A DNA stretch of 64,000 bases from Microbacterium sp. SL75 (lineage in GTDB: Bacteria; Actinomycetota; Actinomycetes; Actinomycetales; Microbacteriaceae), in assembly GCF_026625865.1 (NCBI RefSeq), contig NZ_CP113067.1, positions 2,976,001-3,040,000 on the forward strand, read 5' to 3'. Both the position numbers and the translations under genes were made by a program. The notes under the pieces are model-generated. The model did no database searches and was not told where the DNA came from. It worked only from the letters and a program-made list of their open reading frames with translations. Shown piece after piece: positions 7,419-16,293 of this stretch; position 1 is the first letter of the stretch; every line of letters begins with the position of its first letter.

Positions 7419-9470
7419 TCAGCCCGCGAGACCGCGACGCTCCAGCAGCGGCTGGATCTCGGCATCCCGACCCCGGAAGCCCCGGTAGGCGGCGAGCGGA
7501 TCGCCCGAACCGCCGACCCCCAGCAGGCGCCGGCGGAAGCGGTCGCCGTTGTCACGCGTGAGTCCGCCGTTCTCACGGAACCACTCCACGGTGTCGGCGT
7601 CGAGCACTTCGCTCCAGATGTACGAGTAGTAGCCGGCGCTGTAGCCGCCCGAGAACGCGTGCGCGAAGTACGTCGAGGCGTAGCGGGTGGGCACGGCGGG
7701 GTTGTCGAGCCCGATGTCGCTCAGGGCCGCTGCCTCGAACGCCGCGACGTCGATATCGGCCGAGGCCTCGTCGACGGAGAGAGCGTGCCACGCCTGGTCG
7801 ATCCAGGATGCCGCGAGGTACTCGCTCGTGGCGAAGCCCTGGTTGAACGCCTCCGACGCGTGAAGTCGCTCGACGACGTCGGCCGGGAGGGGCTCTCCGG
7901 TGTCGATGTGGCGGGCATAGTGCGCGAGGATCTCGGGCCAGAGGATCCACATCTCGTTGACCTGGCTCGGGAACTCGACGAAGTCGCGGTAGACGGCCGT
8001 ACCCGCGAAGTGCGGGTAGGTGACGGTGGCGAACAGGCCGTGCAGGGCGTGCCCGAACTCGTGGAAGAGGGTGGTGACCTCATCCAGGGTCAGCAGTGTC
8101 GGGGTGCCCGGGGCGGGCTTGTTCACGTTCAGGTTGTTGACCACGACGGGGGCCGTGCCACGGAGGGCCGACTGCGTGACGATCGAGTTCATCCAGGCGC
8201 CGCCGCGCTTGGTGTCGCGGGTGTACAGGTCGAGCAGGAACAGCCCGAGCTCACCGCCGTCAGCGTTGTGCACCTCGAACACGCGGACGTCGGGGTGGTA
8301 GCCCTGCAGGTCGTGACGCTCGGTGACGCGGATGCCGTAGAGCTGCTCGGCCGCGTAGAACACGCCGTCGCGCAGTACGCGCTCCACTTCGAACCAGGGG
8401 CGCAGAGCTGCGCGGTCGAGGTCGTAGCGTTTCGCGCGCACCTTCTCGGTGTAGAACGCCCAATCGTGCGCCTCGATCCGGATGCCGTCGGCATCGGCGA
8501 TCGCCTGGAGCGCCTCCTGCTCGGAGCGGGCATTGGCGGCAGCGGGGGCGGCGAGTCGACGGAGCAGGTCGCGCACGGCATCCGGGGATCCCGCCGTCTG
8601 GTCGGCGAGGACCGCGGCAGCGTGCGAGGGATAGCCGAGCAGGGCCGCGCGCTCGGCTCGCAGGCGCACGATCTCGCGAAGCACCGGGCGGTTGTCGTGG
8701 TCGTTACCGCGGATGGCCCGGGAGCGCGAGGCCTCGAGAAGGCGGCGGCGGCTCTCGCGATTCTTCAGCGAGGCGAGGAGCGGGTGGCCCGTGTAGAGCG
8801 TGAGGGTGACGACGTAGCGGCCGTCGAGCCCGCGGTCGGTGGCGGCCTGGGCGGCGGCCGAGAGCTCGCCGTCGCTGAGGCCGTCGAGTTCCGCTGCGGT
8901 GTCGAAGGCGACGGCGAGGTCATTGGTGTCGGCGAGGAGGTTCTTCTCGAATGCGTTCGTCAGCACGGACAGGCGCTGGTTGAGGTCGGTCAGGCGCTGC
9001 TTCTGTTCGTCGTCGAGTCCGGCGCCGGCGAGCGACATCTCGCGATGGTGGCGCTCGACGAGGTAACGGCTCTCGTCGTCGAGGGCGAGAGCGTCGAGCT
9101 GCGCGTGCACGGCGGCGACGCGGGCGAAGAGCGCTGCGTCGAGCTGGATCGCATCGCTGTGAGCCGCCATCAGCGGGGCGAGCTCTTCTTCGACGGCCTG
9201 GATCTCTGCAGTGCCGTCGGCGGACGCGACGGTGTAGAACGCACGGGCGACGCGATCGAGCAGCTCGCCGCTTCGTTCGAGGGCGACCAGGGTGTTCTCG
9301 AAGGTGGGCGCGTCGGTCTGGGCGGTGATGGCGTCGACCTCGGCCCGCTGCGCCGCGAAGGCAGCGTGGAAAGCGGGGAGGTAATGCTCGACGGCGATGC
9401 TGCCGTAGGGCGGCAGGTCGTAGGGGAGCGAGGGCGGCGCGAGGAGGGGATTGTTCACGGCATCCGTCAT
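7419..9470 (-). CDS. M3 family metallopeptidase (oligopeptidase A / peptidyl-dipeptidase type)
   Basis: 683 residues, the size of Dcp and PrlC. The zinc-binding HEFGH lies at residues 470-474, followed by the third ligand region downstream (FVEFPSQVNEMW). The long N-terminal half is helical, as in the M3 fold that forms a deep cleft for short peptides. No signal peptide, so it probably finishes degradation of oligopeptides released by Clp-type proteases in the cytoplasm. It is transcribed divergently from the winged-helix regulator at 9550, and their starts are about 80 bases apart. Confidence 0.94.
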   Translation of the reverse strand: MTDAVNNPLLAPPSLPYDLPPYGSIAVEHYLPAFHAAFAAQRAEVDAITAQTDAPTFENTLVALERSGELLDRVARAFYTVASADGTAEIQAVEEELAPLMAAHSDAIQLDAALFARVAAVHAQLDALALDDESRYLVERHHREMSLAGAGLDDEQKQRLTDLNQRLSVLTNAFEKNLLADTNDLAVAFDTAAELDGLSDGELSAAAQAATDRGLDGRYVVTLTLYTGHPLLASLKNRESRRRLLEASRSRAIRGNDHDNRPVLREIVRLRAERAALLGYPSHAAAVLADQTAGSPDAVRDLLRRLAAPAAANARSEQEALQAIADADGIRIEAHDWAFYTEKVRAKRYDLDRAALRPWFEVERVLRDGVFYAAEQLYGIRVTERHDLQGYHPDVRVFEVHNADGGELGLFLLDLYTRDTKRGGAWMNSIVTQSALRGTAPVVVNNLNVNKPAPGTPTLLTLDEVTTLFHEFGHALHGLFATVTYPHFAGTAVYRDFVEFPSQVNEMWILWPEILAHYARHIDTGEPLPADVVERLHASEAFNQGFATSEYLAASWIDQAWHALSVDEASADIDVAAFEAAALSDIGLDNPAVPTRYASTYFAHAFSGGYSAGYYSYIWSEVLDADTVEWFRENGGLTRDNGDRFRRRLLGVGGSGDPLAAYRGFRGRDAEIQPLLERRGLAG

Positions 9471-9514
9471 CGCTCCAGCCTATGCGCCCCCACCGCTCCT
9501 GTGCAGAGAAAGGG

Positions 9515-9547
9515 TTGCAAACAATCCCTTGCAAAGATATCTTTGCA
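9515..9547 (+). promoter_or_regulatory. promoter with an embedded 18-bp perfect palindrome
   Basis: TGCAAAGATATCTTTGCA at 9530-9547 is a perfect 18-bp palindrome. TTGCAA occurs twice (9515-9520, 9529-9534). TTGCAA at 9515 with GATATC near 9536 could act as -35 and -10, making the palindrome an operator across the start site. The regulator's ATG (9550) follows with only two bases between and has no ribosome site. Confidence 0.65.
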
Positions 9548-9549
9548 GT

Positions 9550-10146
9550 ATGACCGATCAGTCGTCTCCGCGCGCCGAACGGGTTCTGGACGCCGGGGCG
9601 CTCCGAGCTCTCGCCCACCCTCTCCGCGTGCGGCTGTACGACATCCTCAGCCAGTACGGCCCCCAGACGGCGAGCAGCCTCGCCGAACTCACGGGCGAGT
9701 CGACGGGATCCACGAGCTACCACCTGCGCGCCCTGGCCCAGCACGACCTCATCCGCGAGGTCACCGACCGTGGAACCGCGCGCGAGCGATGGTGGGAACG
9801 CCCGGCCGGAATGGTGACGCTCACCAACCCCGACATGCAGAACACCCCCGCGGGTCGAACCGTGATGGAGGCGGTGCAGTCCGAAACCCTCACCCTTCGT
9901 CATCAGCAGTTGATGCATTTCGCCAATCACGGCTGGGATGAAGCGGAGGAGTGGCGGGATGCCGCGATCATCTCGACCGCGACCGCCCGGTTGACCGCGG
10001 AGCAGTCGCAGGACCTCGTCCGGCGGATCCACGCGCTCGTCGACGAAACCGTGGCCCGCTACCGCGACCAGACCGGCGACGGCGTGCGCCCCGTCACGAT
10101 CCGCAACGACATCTTTCCGCTTCCGACCGAGAGGGGCTCCGCATGA
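9550..10146 (+). CDS. winged helix-turn-helix transcriptional regulator (ArsR-like)
   Basis: 198 residues. A winged-helix domain spans about residues 12-90: the ALRALAHPLRVRLYDIL opening, LAELTGESTGSTSYHLRALAQHDLIRE recognition helix, and the basic wing DRGTARERWWERP. The rest is a helical effector or dimer domain. The ATG at 9550 has no Shine-Dalgarno sequence and sits two bases after a perfect palindrome, so leaderless, self-regulated expression is likely. An upstream GTG-extended reading frame would run through the operator. It is coupled by ATGA to a 70-residue partner. Confidence 0.87.
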   Translation: MTDQSSPRAERVLDAGALRALAHPLRVRLYDILSQYGPQTASSLAELTGESTGSTSYHLRALAQHDLIREVTDRGTARERWWERPAGMVTLTNPDMQNTPAGRTVMEAVQSETLTLRHQQLMHFANHGWDEAEEWRDAAIISTATARLTAEQSQDLVRRIHALVDETVARYRDQTGDGVRPVTIRNDIFPLPTERGSA

Positions 10147-10355
10147 GCGCCATCACGCAGACCATCGCCGTCTCCGCCCGGCCGACGCTCCTCGAAAACG
10201 CCCTCCTCGTGAGCGCCCAGGCCATGTCGACCGTCGCCGAGCGTCGCATTCGCCGGCGCATCTCCCGCGTCGAGGCCGAGCCGGCTCGTCGTGCCGGGAT
10301 CGCGGCATCCCGGGCGATGTCGGGCGACGTCGCGCGGTACCTGCTGCCCCGGTAG
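10143..10355 (+). CDS. small basic protein coupled to the winged-helix regulator
   Basis: 70 residues. The ATG overlaps the regulator stop (ATGA), which decides the start. Arg/Ala-rich with a central ERRIRRRISRVEAEPARRAG helix and no membrane segment. Its translational coupling suggests work with the regulator, but the family is unrecognised. Confidence 0.65.
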   Translation: MSAITQTIAVSARPTLLENALLVSAQAMSTVAERRIRRRISRVEAEPARRAGIAASRAMSGDVARYLLPR

Positions 10356-10511
10356 GTCGATTTCGGCGCGCGGAACCTGAGGTCGAGCGCGCTCGGGGAG
10401 AAGGGTCTGCCGGTGGGGGATCACCCGAGCGGACTCGTCCTCCGCAGCCCGGCTCTGCTCCGCCCCGGAGCACTCGCCATCCGGACATGCCGTCGTCGGC
10501 ACGAGAGCACG

Positions 10512-10545
10512 GAGCCCGTCGGCGCACCAACGCGTCGACGGGCTC
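10512..10545. terminator. hairpin between convergent genes
   Basis: The stem GAGCCCGTCG / CGACGGGCTC, with a 14-base loop, lies between the small protein ending at 10355 and the minus-strand gene ending at 10567. The 10356-10511 stretch before it shows no other signal. Confidence 0.55.
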
Positions 10546-10566
10546 TGTGTTCCGAGGCGGTCCTCG

Positions 10567-10815
10567 TCAGGCGAACTCGGCGTCGTCGTCGTAGCGCACG
10601 ACGACCTCGCCCGCGGCATCCTGGGTGACGATGACGCCGGTGTCGAGCTCGGCGACGGGGCGCCCCTCGAGGAACGTCAGCGTCCACCGCGGGGCGGGGG
10701 CGCTGAGGCCGTCGGGGTTGAGCGCGGCCTCGACGGCGGCGATCTGCGCGTGCAGCGCCTCGGGCACAGCCTTCGGCGGCTGCTCGCGGGCGGTCCAGCG
10801 GGTTCCGAGTTGCAT
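10567..10815 (-). CDS. small conserved protein coupled to valS
   Basis: 82 residues, acidic, no cysteines, no membrane segment. Its ATG overlaps the valS stop by one base (TGATG), so translation depends on valS reading. A domain of mixed strands is suggested by RWTLTFLEGRPVAELDTGVIVTQ. I know no function for such a downstream partner of valS. Confidence 0.75.
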   Translation of the reverse strand: MQLGTRWTAREQPPKAVPEALHAQIAAVEAALNPDGLSAPAPRWTLTFLEGRPVAELDTGVIVTQDAAGEVVVRYDDDAEFA

Positions 10816-13382
10816 CAGGCCTCCTGGGGTGCGAACACGATGTCGGTCACGGTGGTGGTGTCGGCTTCGGCGAACGAGATCGTCTCGATCCGGCCCACGG
10901 CGCGCAGGTCGCCCTCGGCGAGGCGCAGCGCCTCGACGAGCGGACCCGACACGGTGAGCGAGGCAACCTTCGTCTTCTGCGAGGCCTTCGCCTCGGTCTT
11001 GGCGCGACGGATGCCGATCAGCGCGGCGCTCACGGCGGTGAGCACCGCGGGATCACCCTCGATGCCGAGCGGCTCGGGCCACGCGGCGGTGTGCACCGAG
11101 CCCTGCTCGAACCAGGACCACACCTCTTCGGACGCGAACGACAGCACGGGCGCGAACAGGCGCACGAGCGTCGACAGGGCCGTGCGCAGCGCAAGCGCCG
11201 CCGAGGCCTGGCCCACGTCGGTCTGGTCGTACGCGCGCTCCTTGACGAGCTCGAGGTAGTCGTCGCAGAACGTCCAGAAGAACGATTCGGTGATCTCGAG
11301 CGCCCGCGCATGGTCGTAGGCCTCGAACGCGGCGGTGGCGTCGCGCACGACGGCATCCAGCGTCGCGAGCATCGACGCGTCGAGCGCGTGCGTCACCTCG
11401 GCACCCTCGGGCACGGGGAACGACAGCACGAACTTCGCCGCGTTCAGCAGCTTGATCGCGAGGCGCCGTCCGATCTTCACCTGCGTGGGGTTCTGCGGGT
11501 CGAACGCCGCGTCGGTGCCCAAGCGGCTCGACGCCGACCAATAGCGCACAGCGTCGGAGCCGTGCTGCTTGAGAATGTCGGCGGGCGTGACGACGTTGCC
11601 CTTCGACTTCGACATCTTCTTGCGGTCGGGGTCGACGATGAACCCCGAGATGGCGGCATCCGACCACGGGCTCCGGTCGTCTTCGAGGGCGCTTCGCAGC
11701 ATGGTCGAGAAGAGCCAGGTGCGGATGATGTCCTGGCCCTGCGGGCGCAGGTCGAACGGCGAGACGAGGTTCCACAGCTCCTCGTCGCGCTGCCAACCGC
11801 CCGCAAGCTGCGGGGTGAGCGACGACGTCGCCCACGTGTCGAGGATGTCGCGCTCGGGGTCGAAGCCGCCGGGGACGCCACGCTGATCCTCGGTGTAGCC
11901 CGGGGGAACGTCGGTCGTCGGATCGACGGGAAGCGCAGCCAGGTCGGGGGTGAGCACGCGCGAGTAGTCCCGCTCGCCGTTGTCGTCGAGCGCGTACCAG
12001 ACCGGGATCGGCACGCCGAAGAAGCGCTGGCGCGACACGAGCCAGTCGCCGGTGAGACCGTTCGTCCAGTTCTCGAAGCGCACGCGCATGAAGTCCGGAT
12101 GCCACGACATCCCGCGACCGAGAGAGATCAGGCGCTCGCGCAGCTCGGCGTCGCGCGCGCCGTTGCGGATGTACCACTGGCGCGTCGACACGATCTCGAG
12201 CGGCCGGTCGCCCTTCTCGAAGAACTTCACCGGGTGGGTGAAGGGCTTGGGATCGCCCTCCATGGCCCCGGACTCCTGCAGCAGCTCGACGATGCGCTTC
12301 TTGGCGCTGAACACGGTCTTGCCCGCGAGCTCGTCGTACGCCGCCTTCGCGGCATCCGTCACGATCACGTCGGGAGCCTCGGCGACGATCCGCCCGTCCT
12401 TGCCGATGATCGTGCGGTTCGGCAGGTCGAGCTCGCGCCACCAGATGATGTCGGTCACGTCGCCGAAGGTGCAGATCATGGCGATGCCCGATCCCTTGTC
12501 CTTCTGCGCGAGGGGGTGCGCGAGTACCGGCACCTCGACGTCGAACAGCGGGGTGCGCACGGTCGTGCCGAAAAGCGGCTGGTAGCGCTCGTCATCGGGG
12601 TTCGCCACCAGAGCCACGCACGCGGGCAGCAGCTCGGGGCGGGTGGTCTCGATGAACACGTCGCCCGAGCCGTCGGTCTTGGCGAAGCCCACCCGGTGGT
12701 AGGCCGCGGGCTGGTCGCGGTCCTCGAGCTCGGCCTGCGCGATCGCGGAGCGGAAGTCGACGTCCCACAGCGTCGGCGCCATCGACTGGTACGCCTCGCC
12801 GCGCTCGATGTTGCGCAGGAACGCCAACTGGCTCGTGCGGATCGAGTCGTCGGAGATCGTGCGGTAGGTCTGCGTCCAGTCGACGCTCAGGCCCAGTTCG
12901 CGGAAGAGCTCCTCGAACTGCTTCTCGTCTTCGATCGTGAGCTGCTCGCACAGCTCGATGAAGTTGCGGCGGCTGATGGGCACCTGATCGGCGGCCTTGC
13001 TGCTCTTGTTGTCGCCGCCCGCGAACGGCGGGGTGAAGTCGGCGTCGTAGGGGAGCGAGGGGTCGCAGCGCACGCCGTAGTAGTTCTGCACGCGGCGCTC
13101 GGTGGGCAGGCCGTTGTCGTCCCAGCCCATCGGGTAGAACACGGTCTTGCCGCGCATGCGCTCGAAGCGCACCTTCACGTCGGTGTGCGTGAACGAGAAC
13201 ACGTGACCGATGTGGAGGCTTCCGGATGCCGTCGGCGGCGGGGTGTCCACGGAGTAGACCCCCTGACGACCGGCCTCGGCGGCGCGCAGGCGGTCGAAGA
13301 CGTACGTCCCGCGCTCACGCCAGGCGGCGTCCCACTTCTGCTCGAGGCCTTCCAGGGCGGGCTTGTCGGGAATGGTGGCCAT
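10815..13382 (-). CDS. valS: valine--tRNA ligase, archaeal-like type
   Basis: 855 residues from ATG 13382, which follows GAGGAGTACACCC; an in-frame upstream ATG at 13442 lacks a ribosome site. Class I signatures are HIGH-type His57-His60 (LHIGH) and KMSKS Lys589-Ser593. The N-terminal signature reads PPPTASGSLHIGHVFSFTHTD rather than the common bacterial PPPNVTG...HMGHA form, which marks the archaeal/actinobacterial type. A large editing domain is inserted in the Rossmann fold. No C-terminal coiled coil of the bacterial type is apparent. It charges tRNA-Val in the cytoplasm. Confidence 0.97.
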   Translation of the reverse strand: MATIPDKPALEGLEQKWDAAWRERGTYVFDRLRAAEAGRQGVYSVDTPPPTASGSLHIGHVFSFTHTDVKVRFERMRGKTVFYPMGWDDNGLPTERRVQNYYGVRCDPSLPYDADFTPPFAGGDNKSSKAADQVPISRRNFIELCEQLTIEDEKQFEELFRELGLSVDWTQTYRTISDDSIRTSQLAFLRNIERGEAYQSMAPTLWDVDFRSAIAQAELEDRDQPAAYHRVGFAKTDGSGDVFIETTRPELLPACVALVANPDDERYQPLFGTTVRTPLFDVEVPVLAHPLAQKDKGSGIAMICTFGDVTDIIWWRELDLPNRTIIGKDGRIVAEAPDVIVTDAAKAAYDELAGKTVFSAKKRIVELLQESGAMEGDPKPFTHPVKFFEKGDRPLEIVSTRQWYIRNGARDAELRERLISLGRGMSWHPDFMRVRFENWTNGLTGDWLVSRQRFFGVPIPVWYALDDNGERDYSRVLTPDLAALPVDPTTDVPPGYTEDQRGVPGGFDPERDILDTWATSSLTPQLAGGWQRDEELWNLVSPFDLRPQGQDIIRTWLFSTMLRSALEDDRSPWSDAAISGFIVDPDRKKMSKSKGNVVTPADILKQHGSDAVRYWSASSRLGTDAAFDPQNPTQVKIGRRLAIKLLNAAKFVLSFPVPEGAEVTHALDASMLATLDAVVRDATAAFEAYDHARALEITESFFWTFCDDYLELVKERAYDQTDVGQASAALALRTALSTLVRLFAPVLSFASEEVWSWFEQGSVHTAAWPEPLGIEGDPAVLTAVSAALIGIRRAKTEAKASQKTKVASLTVSGPLVEALRLAEGDLRAVGRIETISFAEADTTTVTDIVFAPQEA

Positions 13383-13504
13383 GGGTGTACTCCTCGAGCG
13401 ATATGGGCGGCACTGTGTGAGCGTGCCTGATGGGTGTGGCATCCACGATACCGGGGGTGCGACGGGACGTGCGGCGCGAGCTCACCAGAATCGGACCGGT
13501 GCAG

Positions 13505-13560
13505 CGGATTCGGATGCCGCGAGCCCGATGATCCGAATCCGTTGCGACCGTCCGAATCCG
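13505..13560. promoter_or_regulatory. three TCCGAATCCG boxes before the ABC importer
   Basis: TCCGAATCCG occurs at 13532-13541 and 13551-13560 (19-base period) and inverted at 13505-13514. The cluster lies between valS and the substrate-binding lipoprotein, upstream of a TAGGCT -10 at 13618-13623. A repressor or activator site for the importer is inferred. Confidence 0.5.
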
Positions 13561-13617
13561 TTCGCTGTCGGCGCGACGCCCGCGGCGGACTTTCCGCACC
13601 CGGTCCAGGAACGCGGG

Positions 13618-13623
13618 TAGGCT
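13618..13623 (+). promoter_or_regulatory. probable -10 box of the ABC importer operon
   Basis: TAGGCT, 35 bases before the first ATG (13659), matches the local TANNNT -10 pattern. No good -35 is seen. Confidence 0.4.
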
Positions 13624-13658
13624 GGGAGCTTCCCCATCGAAACTTCTGAGGTCTCTGC

Positions 13659-15287
13659 ATGCCTTCTGTGTCGTCCCGCGGGCCGCTCGCCCGCCGCCTG
13701 CTGTCGGCCGCCGCGGTCGCGGCGGTCGCCGCTCTCTCGCTCTCCGCCTGTGCCGGATCGGACCCCGCCGCCTCGGGCGACGGCGAGATCGTCTGGGCGA
13801 TCGAGGGCGCCAACCTCTCGGCCGGGCACATGGACCCGCAGACCAGCCAGCTCGACGTGTCGGCGATGGTGCAGCGGGCCGTGCTCGACTCGCTCGTCTT
13901 CCAGGAGTCCGACGGCACCTTCTCGCCCTGGCTCGCCGAGTCGTGGGACGTCGAGGACGGCGGCGCGAGCTACCTCTTCCGCCTGCGTACCGACGTGACC
14001 TTCCACGACGGCACCGCGTTCGACGCCGCGGCGGTCAAGGCGAACTTCGATCGCATCGCGAACCCCGAGACCGCCTCGGCCCAGGCTGCGAGCATGCTCG
14101 GCGGCGACCTGTACGCCGGCACCGACGTCGTCGACGAGCACACCGTTCGCGTGCGCTTCACCCAGCCGTACGCCCCGTTCCTGCAGGCGGCCAGCACGGC
14201 GCTGCTGGGCTTCTATTCGCCCGCCGTGCTCTCGTCCAAGGCCGACCAGCTCAAGGCCGGCGGCCCGGGGGTCACGGTGGGAACCGGTCCCTTCGAGCTC
14301 ACCGAGTACACGCCCGACCAGGACCTCGTCTACACCCGCAACGACGATTACACCTGGGGCCCCGACGGGGGCGGCAAGCCCGCGGTCAAGACCTTGCGCG
14401 TCGACATCCTCCCCGAGGCCTCGGTGCGGGTGGGCGCCCTCTCGAGCGGCCAGGCCGACGTCGTGACGAACCTCCCGCCCAACCTGGTCGCCCAGGTTCC
14501 CGCCGACGACACCGTCGAGTCGATCGCCTACCCCGGTCTGCCGTACTCGCTGTTCCTCAACGAGAAGTACGGCGTCTTCGCCGACCAGAAGGTGCGCCAG
14601 GCGTTCTCGAAGGCCATCGACGTCGACACCGCCGTGCAGGAGATCTTCTTCGGGCAGTACCCCCGCGCGTGGAGCATCCTCGGCTCGACCACCCCCGGCT
14701 ACGACGCGAGCCTCGAACAGACGTGGCCCTTCGACCCGACCGCCGCCGACGCCCTTCTCGATGAGGCCGGCTGGACGGGACGGGATGCCGACGGCATCCG
14801 TACCAAGAACGGTCAGCGCCTCACCGCGCGCTGGATCGCGTGGACCCCGGTGCCCGACGATCGCGCGGCGCTCGCCAACGCCGTGCAGAGCGACCTCAAG
14901 GCCGTGGGCTTCGACCTGCAGCGCGAGGTGCTCGAGCCCGGCGCCTACAACGAGCAGTACGGTCCGAAGACTTACGACGTCACCGACTGGGGCTTCTCGG
15001 GCGTGGACGCCGATCTGCTGCGCAGCCACCTGGCGACCGACGGCTTCCAGAACGCCTCCCAGGTGAGCGACCCGGCCATGGATGCGCTTCTCGCGCAGGG
15101 GGCGTCGACGACGGACCCCGCCGCCCGTAACGCGATCTACGCGCAGGTGCAGCAGTGGAACGCGCAGCAGGCGGCGATCGTGCCGCTGTACAGCCCCGCG
15201 CTGATCAGCGCCGTGCGGCCCGACGTGACGGGTCTCACCTTCGACCTGTACGGCCGCCCGCTGTTCGCCACCGCCTCGGTCGGCTGA
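13659..15287 (+). CDS. ABC transporter substrate-binding lipoprotein (family 5)
   Basis: 542 residues. A lipoprotein signal peptide (RRLLSAAAVAAVAALSLSAC) ends at the lipobox Cys31, so the mature protein is anchored outside the membrane. The rest matches family 5 solute-binding proteins (peptides, nickel, opines): the opening GAN...HMDPQTSQ, FHDGTAFDAAAVKANFDR, and IDVDTAVQEIFFGQ segments. It starts a four-gene importer operon. The ligand cannot be read from the sequence; oligopeptides are the default guess. Confidence 0.93.
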   Translation: MPSVSSRGPLARRLLSAAAVAAVAALSLSACAGSDPAASGDGEIVWAIEGANLSAGHMDPQTSQLDVSAMVQRAVLDSLVFQESDGTFSPWLAESWDVEDGGASYLFRLRTDVTFHDGTAFDAAAVKANFDRIANPETASAQAASMLGGDLYAGTDVVDEHTVRVRFTQPYAPFLQAASTALLGFYSPAVLSSKADQLKAGGPGVTVGTGPFELTEYTPDQDLVYTRNDDYTWGPDGGGKPAVKTLRVDILPEASVRVGALSSGQADVVTNLPPNLVAQVPADDTVESIAYPGLPYSLFLNEKYGVFADQKVRQAFSKAIDVDTAVQEIFFGQYPRAWSILGSTTPGYDASLEQTWPFDPTAADALLDEAGWTGRDADGIRTKNGQRLTARWIAWTPVPDDRAALANAVQSDLKAVGFDLQREVLEPGAYNEQYGPKTYDVTDWGFSGVDADLLRSHLATDGFQNASQVSDPAMDALLAQGASTTDPAARNAIYAQVQQWNAQQAAIVPLYSPALISAVRPDVTGLTFDLYGRPLFATASVG

Positions 15288-15315
15288 GCCCTCGCGCCCT
15301 CGACCCCGTCCTCGG

Positions 15316-16293
15316 ATGCCACGCTCTCGGTCGCGCGCCCTCGTGACGCGCCTCGGCGGGATCGTGGCATCCGTCGTGCTCGTGCTGTGGGGGGCTGCGA
15401 CGCTGGCGTTCGTGGCGTTCCGGATCATCCCGGGCGACCCCGTCGACGTCATGCTCGGCCCGCAGGCGCAGGTCAGTGAGGCCGTGAAGGCGGGGATCCG
15501 CAGCGAACTGGGACTCGACCGCCCGGTCTGGGAGCAGTACGCCGCCTTTCTCGGTCGGCTCGTCCGCGGCGATCTGGGGGAGTCGTACCAGCTGCGCCTG
15601 CCGGTCACCGAGGTGATCGGGCGACAGCTCGGGCCCACTCTGCAGCTGTCGGCGCTGGCGCTCGGGATCGCGATCCTGCTCGCCGTCGTCACCGCTCTGC
15701 TCGTGCGCGGTCGCCGCGGACGGGCCGTGGCCGCGGGCGTCGAGCTGGTCGTGCTGTCGTCGCCGGTGTTCTGGACGGGCCTCGTGCTGCTGAGCGTCTT
15801 CTCGTTCCAGCTCGGGTGGTTCCCGGTGTCGGGAGGGCGGGATGCCGCGGCGATCGTGCTCCCCGCGGTGACGCTGGCCCTGCCGGTCGCGGCCCTGCTG
15901 TCGCAGGTGCTGCGCGACGGGATCGAGGCCGCCGAGCGCGAGCCGTTCCTGCTCACCGTGCGGGCGCGCGGCGCATCTCGTCGCCGTGAGACCCTGCACC
16001 ACACGCTGCGGCACGCGAGCGTCGGGGGAGCGACTCTCGCCGCCTACCTGGTGGGGTCGCTCCTGGGCGGTGCCGTTCTCGTCGAGACGGTGTTCGCGCG
16101 CCCCGGCCTCGGACGCGTGACGCTGACGGCGATCACCGACCGGGATCTGCCTGTGATCACGGGCGTCATCCTGCTCAGCGCCCTCGTCTTCGTCGTGGTC
16201 AACACGATCGTCGACCTCGTCGTCCCCCTGCTCGACCCGCGGCTGCAGTCGTCTGCGGCGGCGCTGCGTGTTCGGACCGGGGTGCCCGCATGA
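15316..16293 (+). CDS. ABC transporter permease, DppB-type
   Basis: 325 residues with an N-terminal membrane segment, the LGLDRPVWEQYAAFLGRLVRGDLGESY periplasmic loop typical of DppB/OppB, and five further helices with the EAA-loop region around residue 210 (EREPFLLTVRARGASRR). It forms half of the membrane pore for the substrate delivered by the lipoprotein upstream. It follows the lipoprotein by 28 bases and overlaps the next permease by ATGA. Confidence 0.95.
   Translation: MPRSRSRALVTRLGGIVASVVLVLWGAATLAFVAFRIIPGDPVDVMLGPQAQVSEAVKAGIRSELGLDRPVWEQYAAFLGRLVRGDLGESYQLRLPVTEVIGRQLGPTLQLSALALGIAILLAVVTALLVRGRRGRAVAAGVELVVLSSPVFWTGLVLLSVFSFQLGWFPVSGGRDAAAIVLPAVTLALPVAALLSQVLRDGIEAAEREPFLLTVRARGASRRRETLHHTLRHASVGGATLAAYLVGSLLGGAVLVETVFARPGLGRVTLTAITDRDLPVITGVILLSALVFVVVNTIVDLVVPLLDPRLQSSAAALRVRTGVPA

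Noticed and set aside
7659..9941. A 760-residue plus-strand frame opposite the M3 peptidase
   Set aside because: The minus-strand gene has HEFGH and full family features; the plus frame is its shadow.
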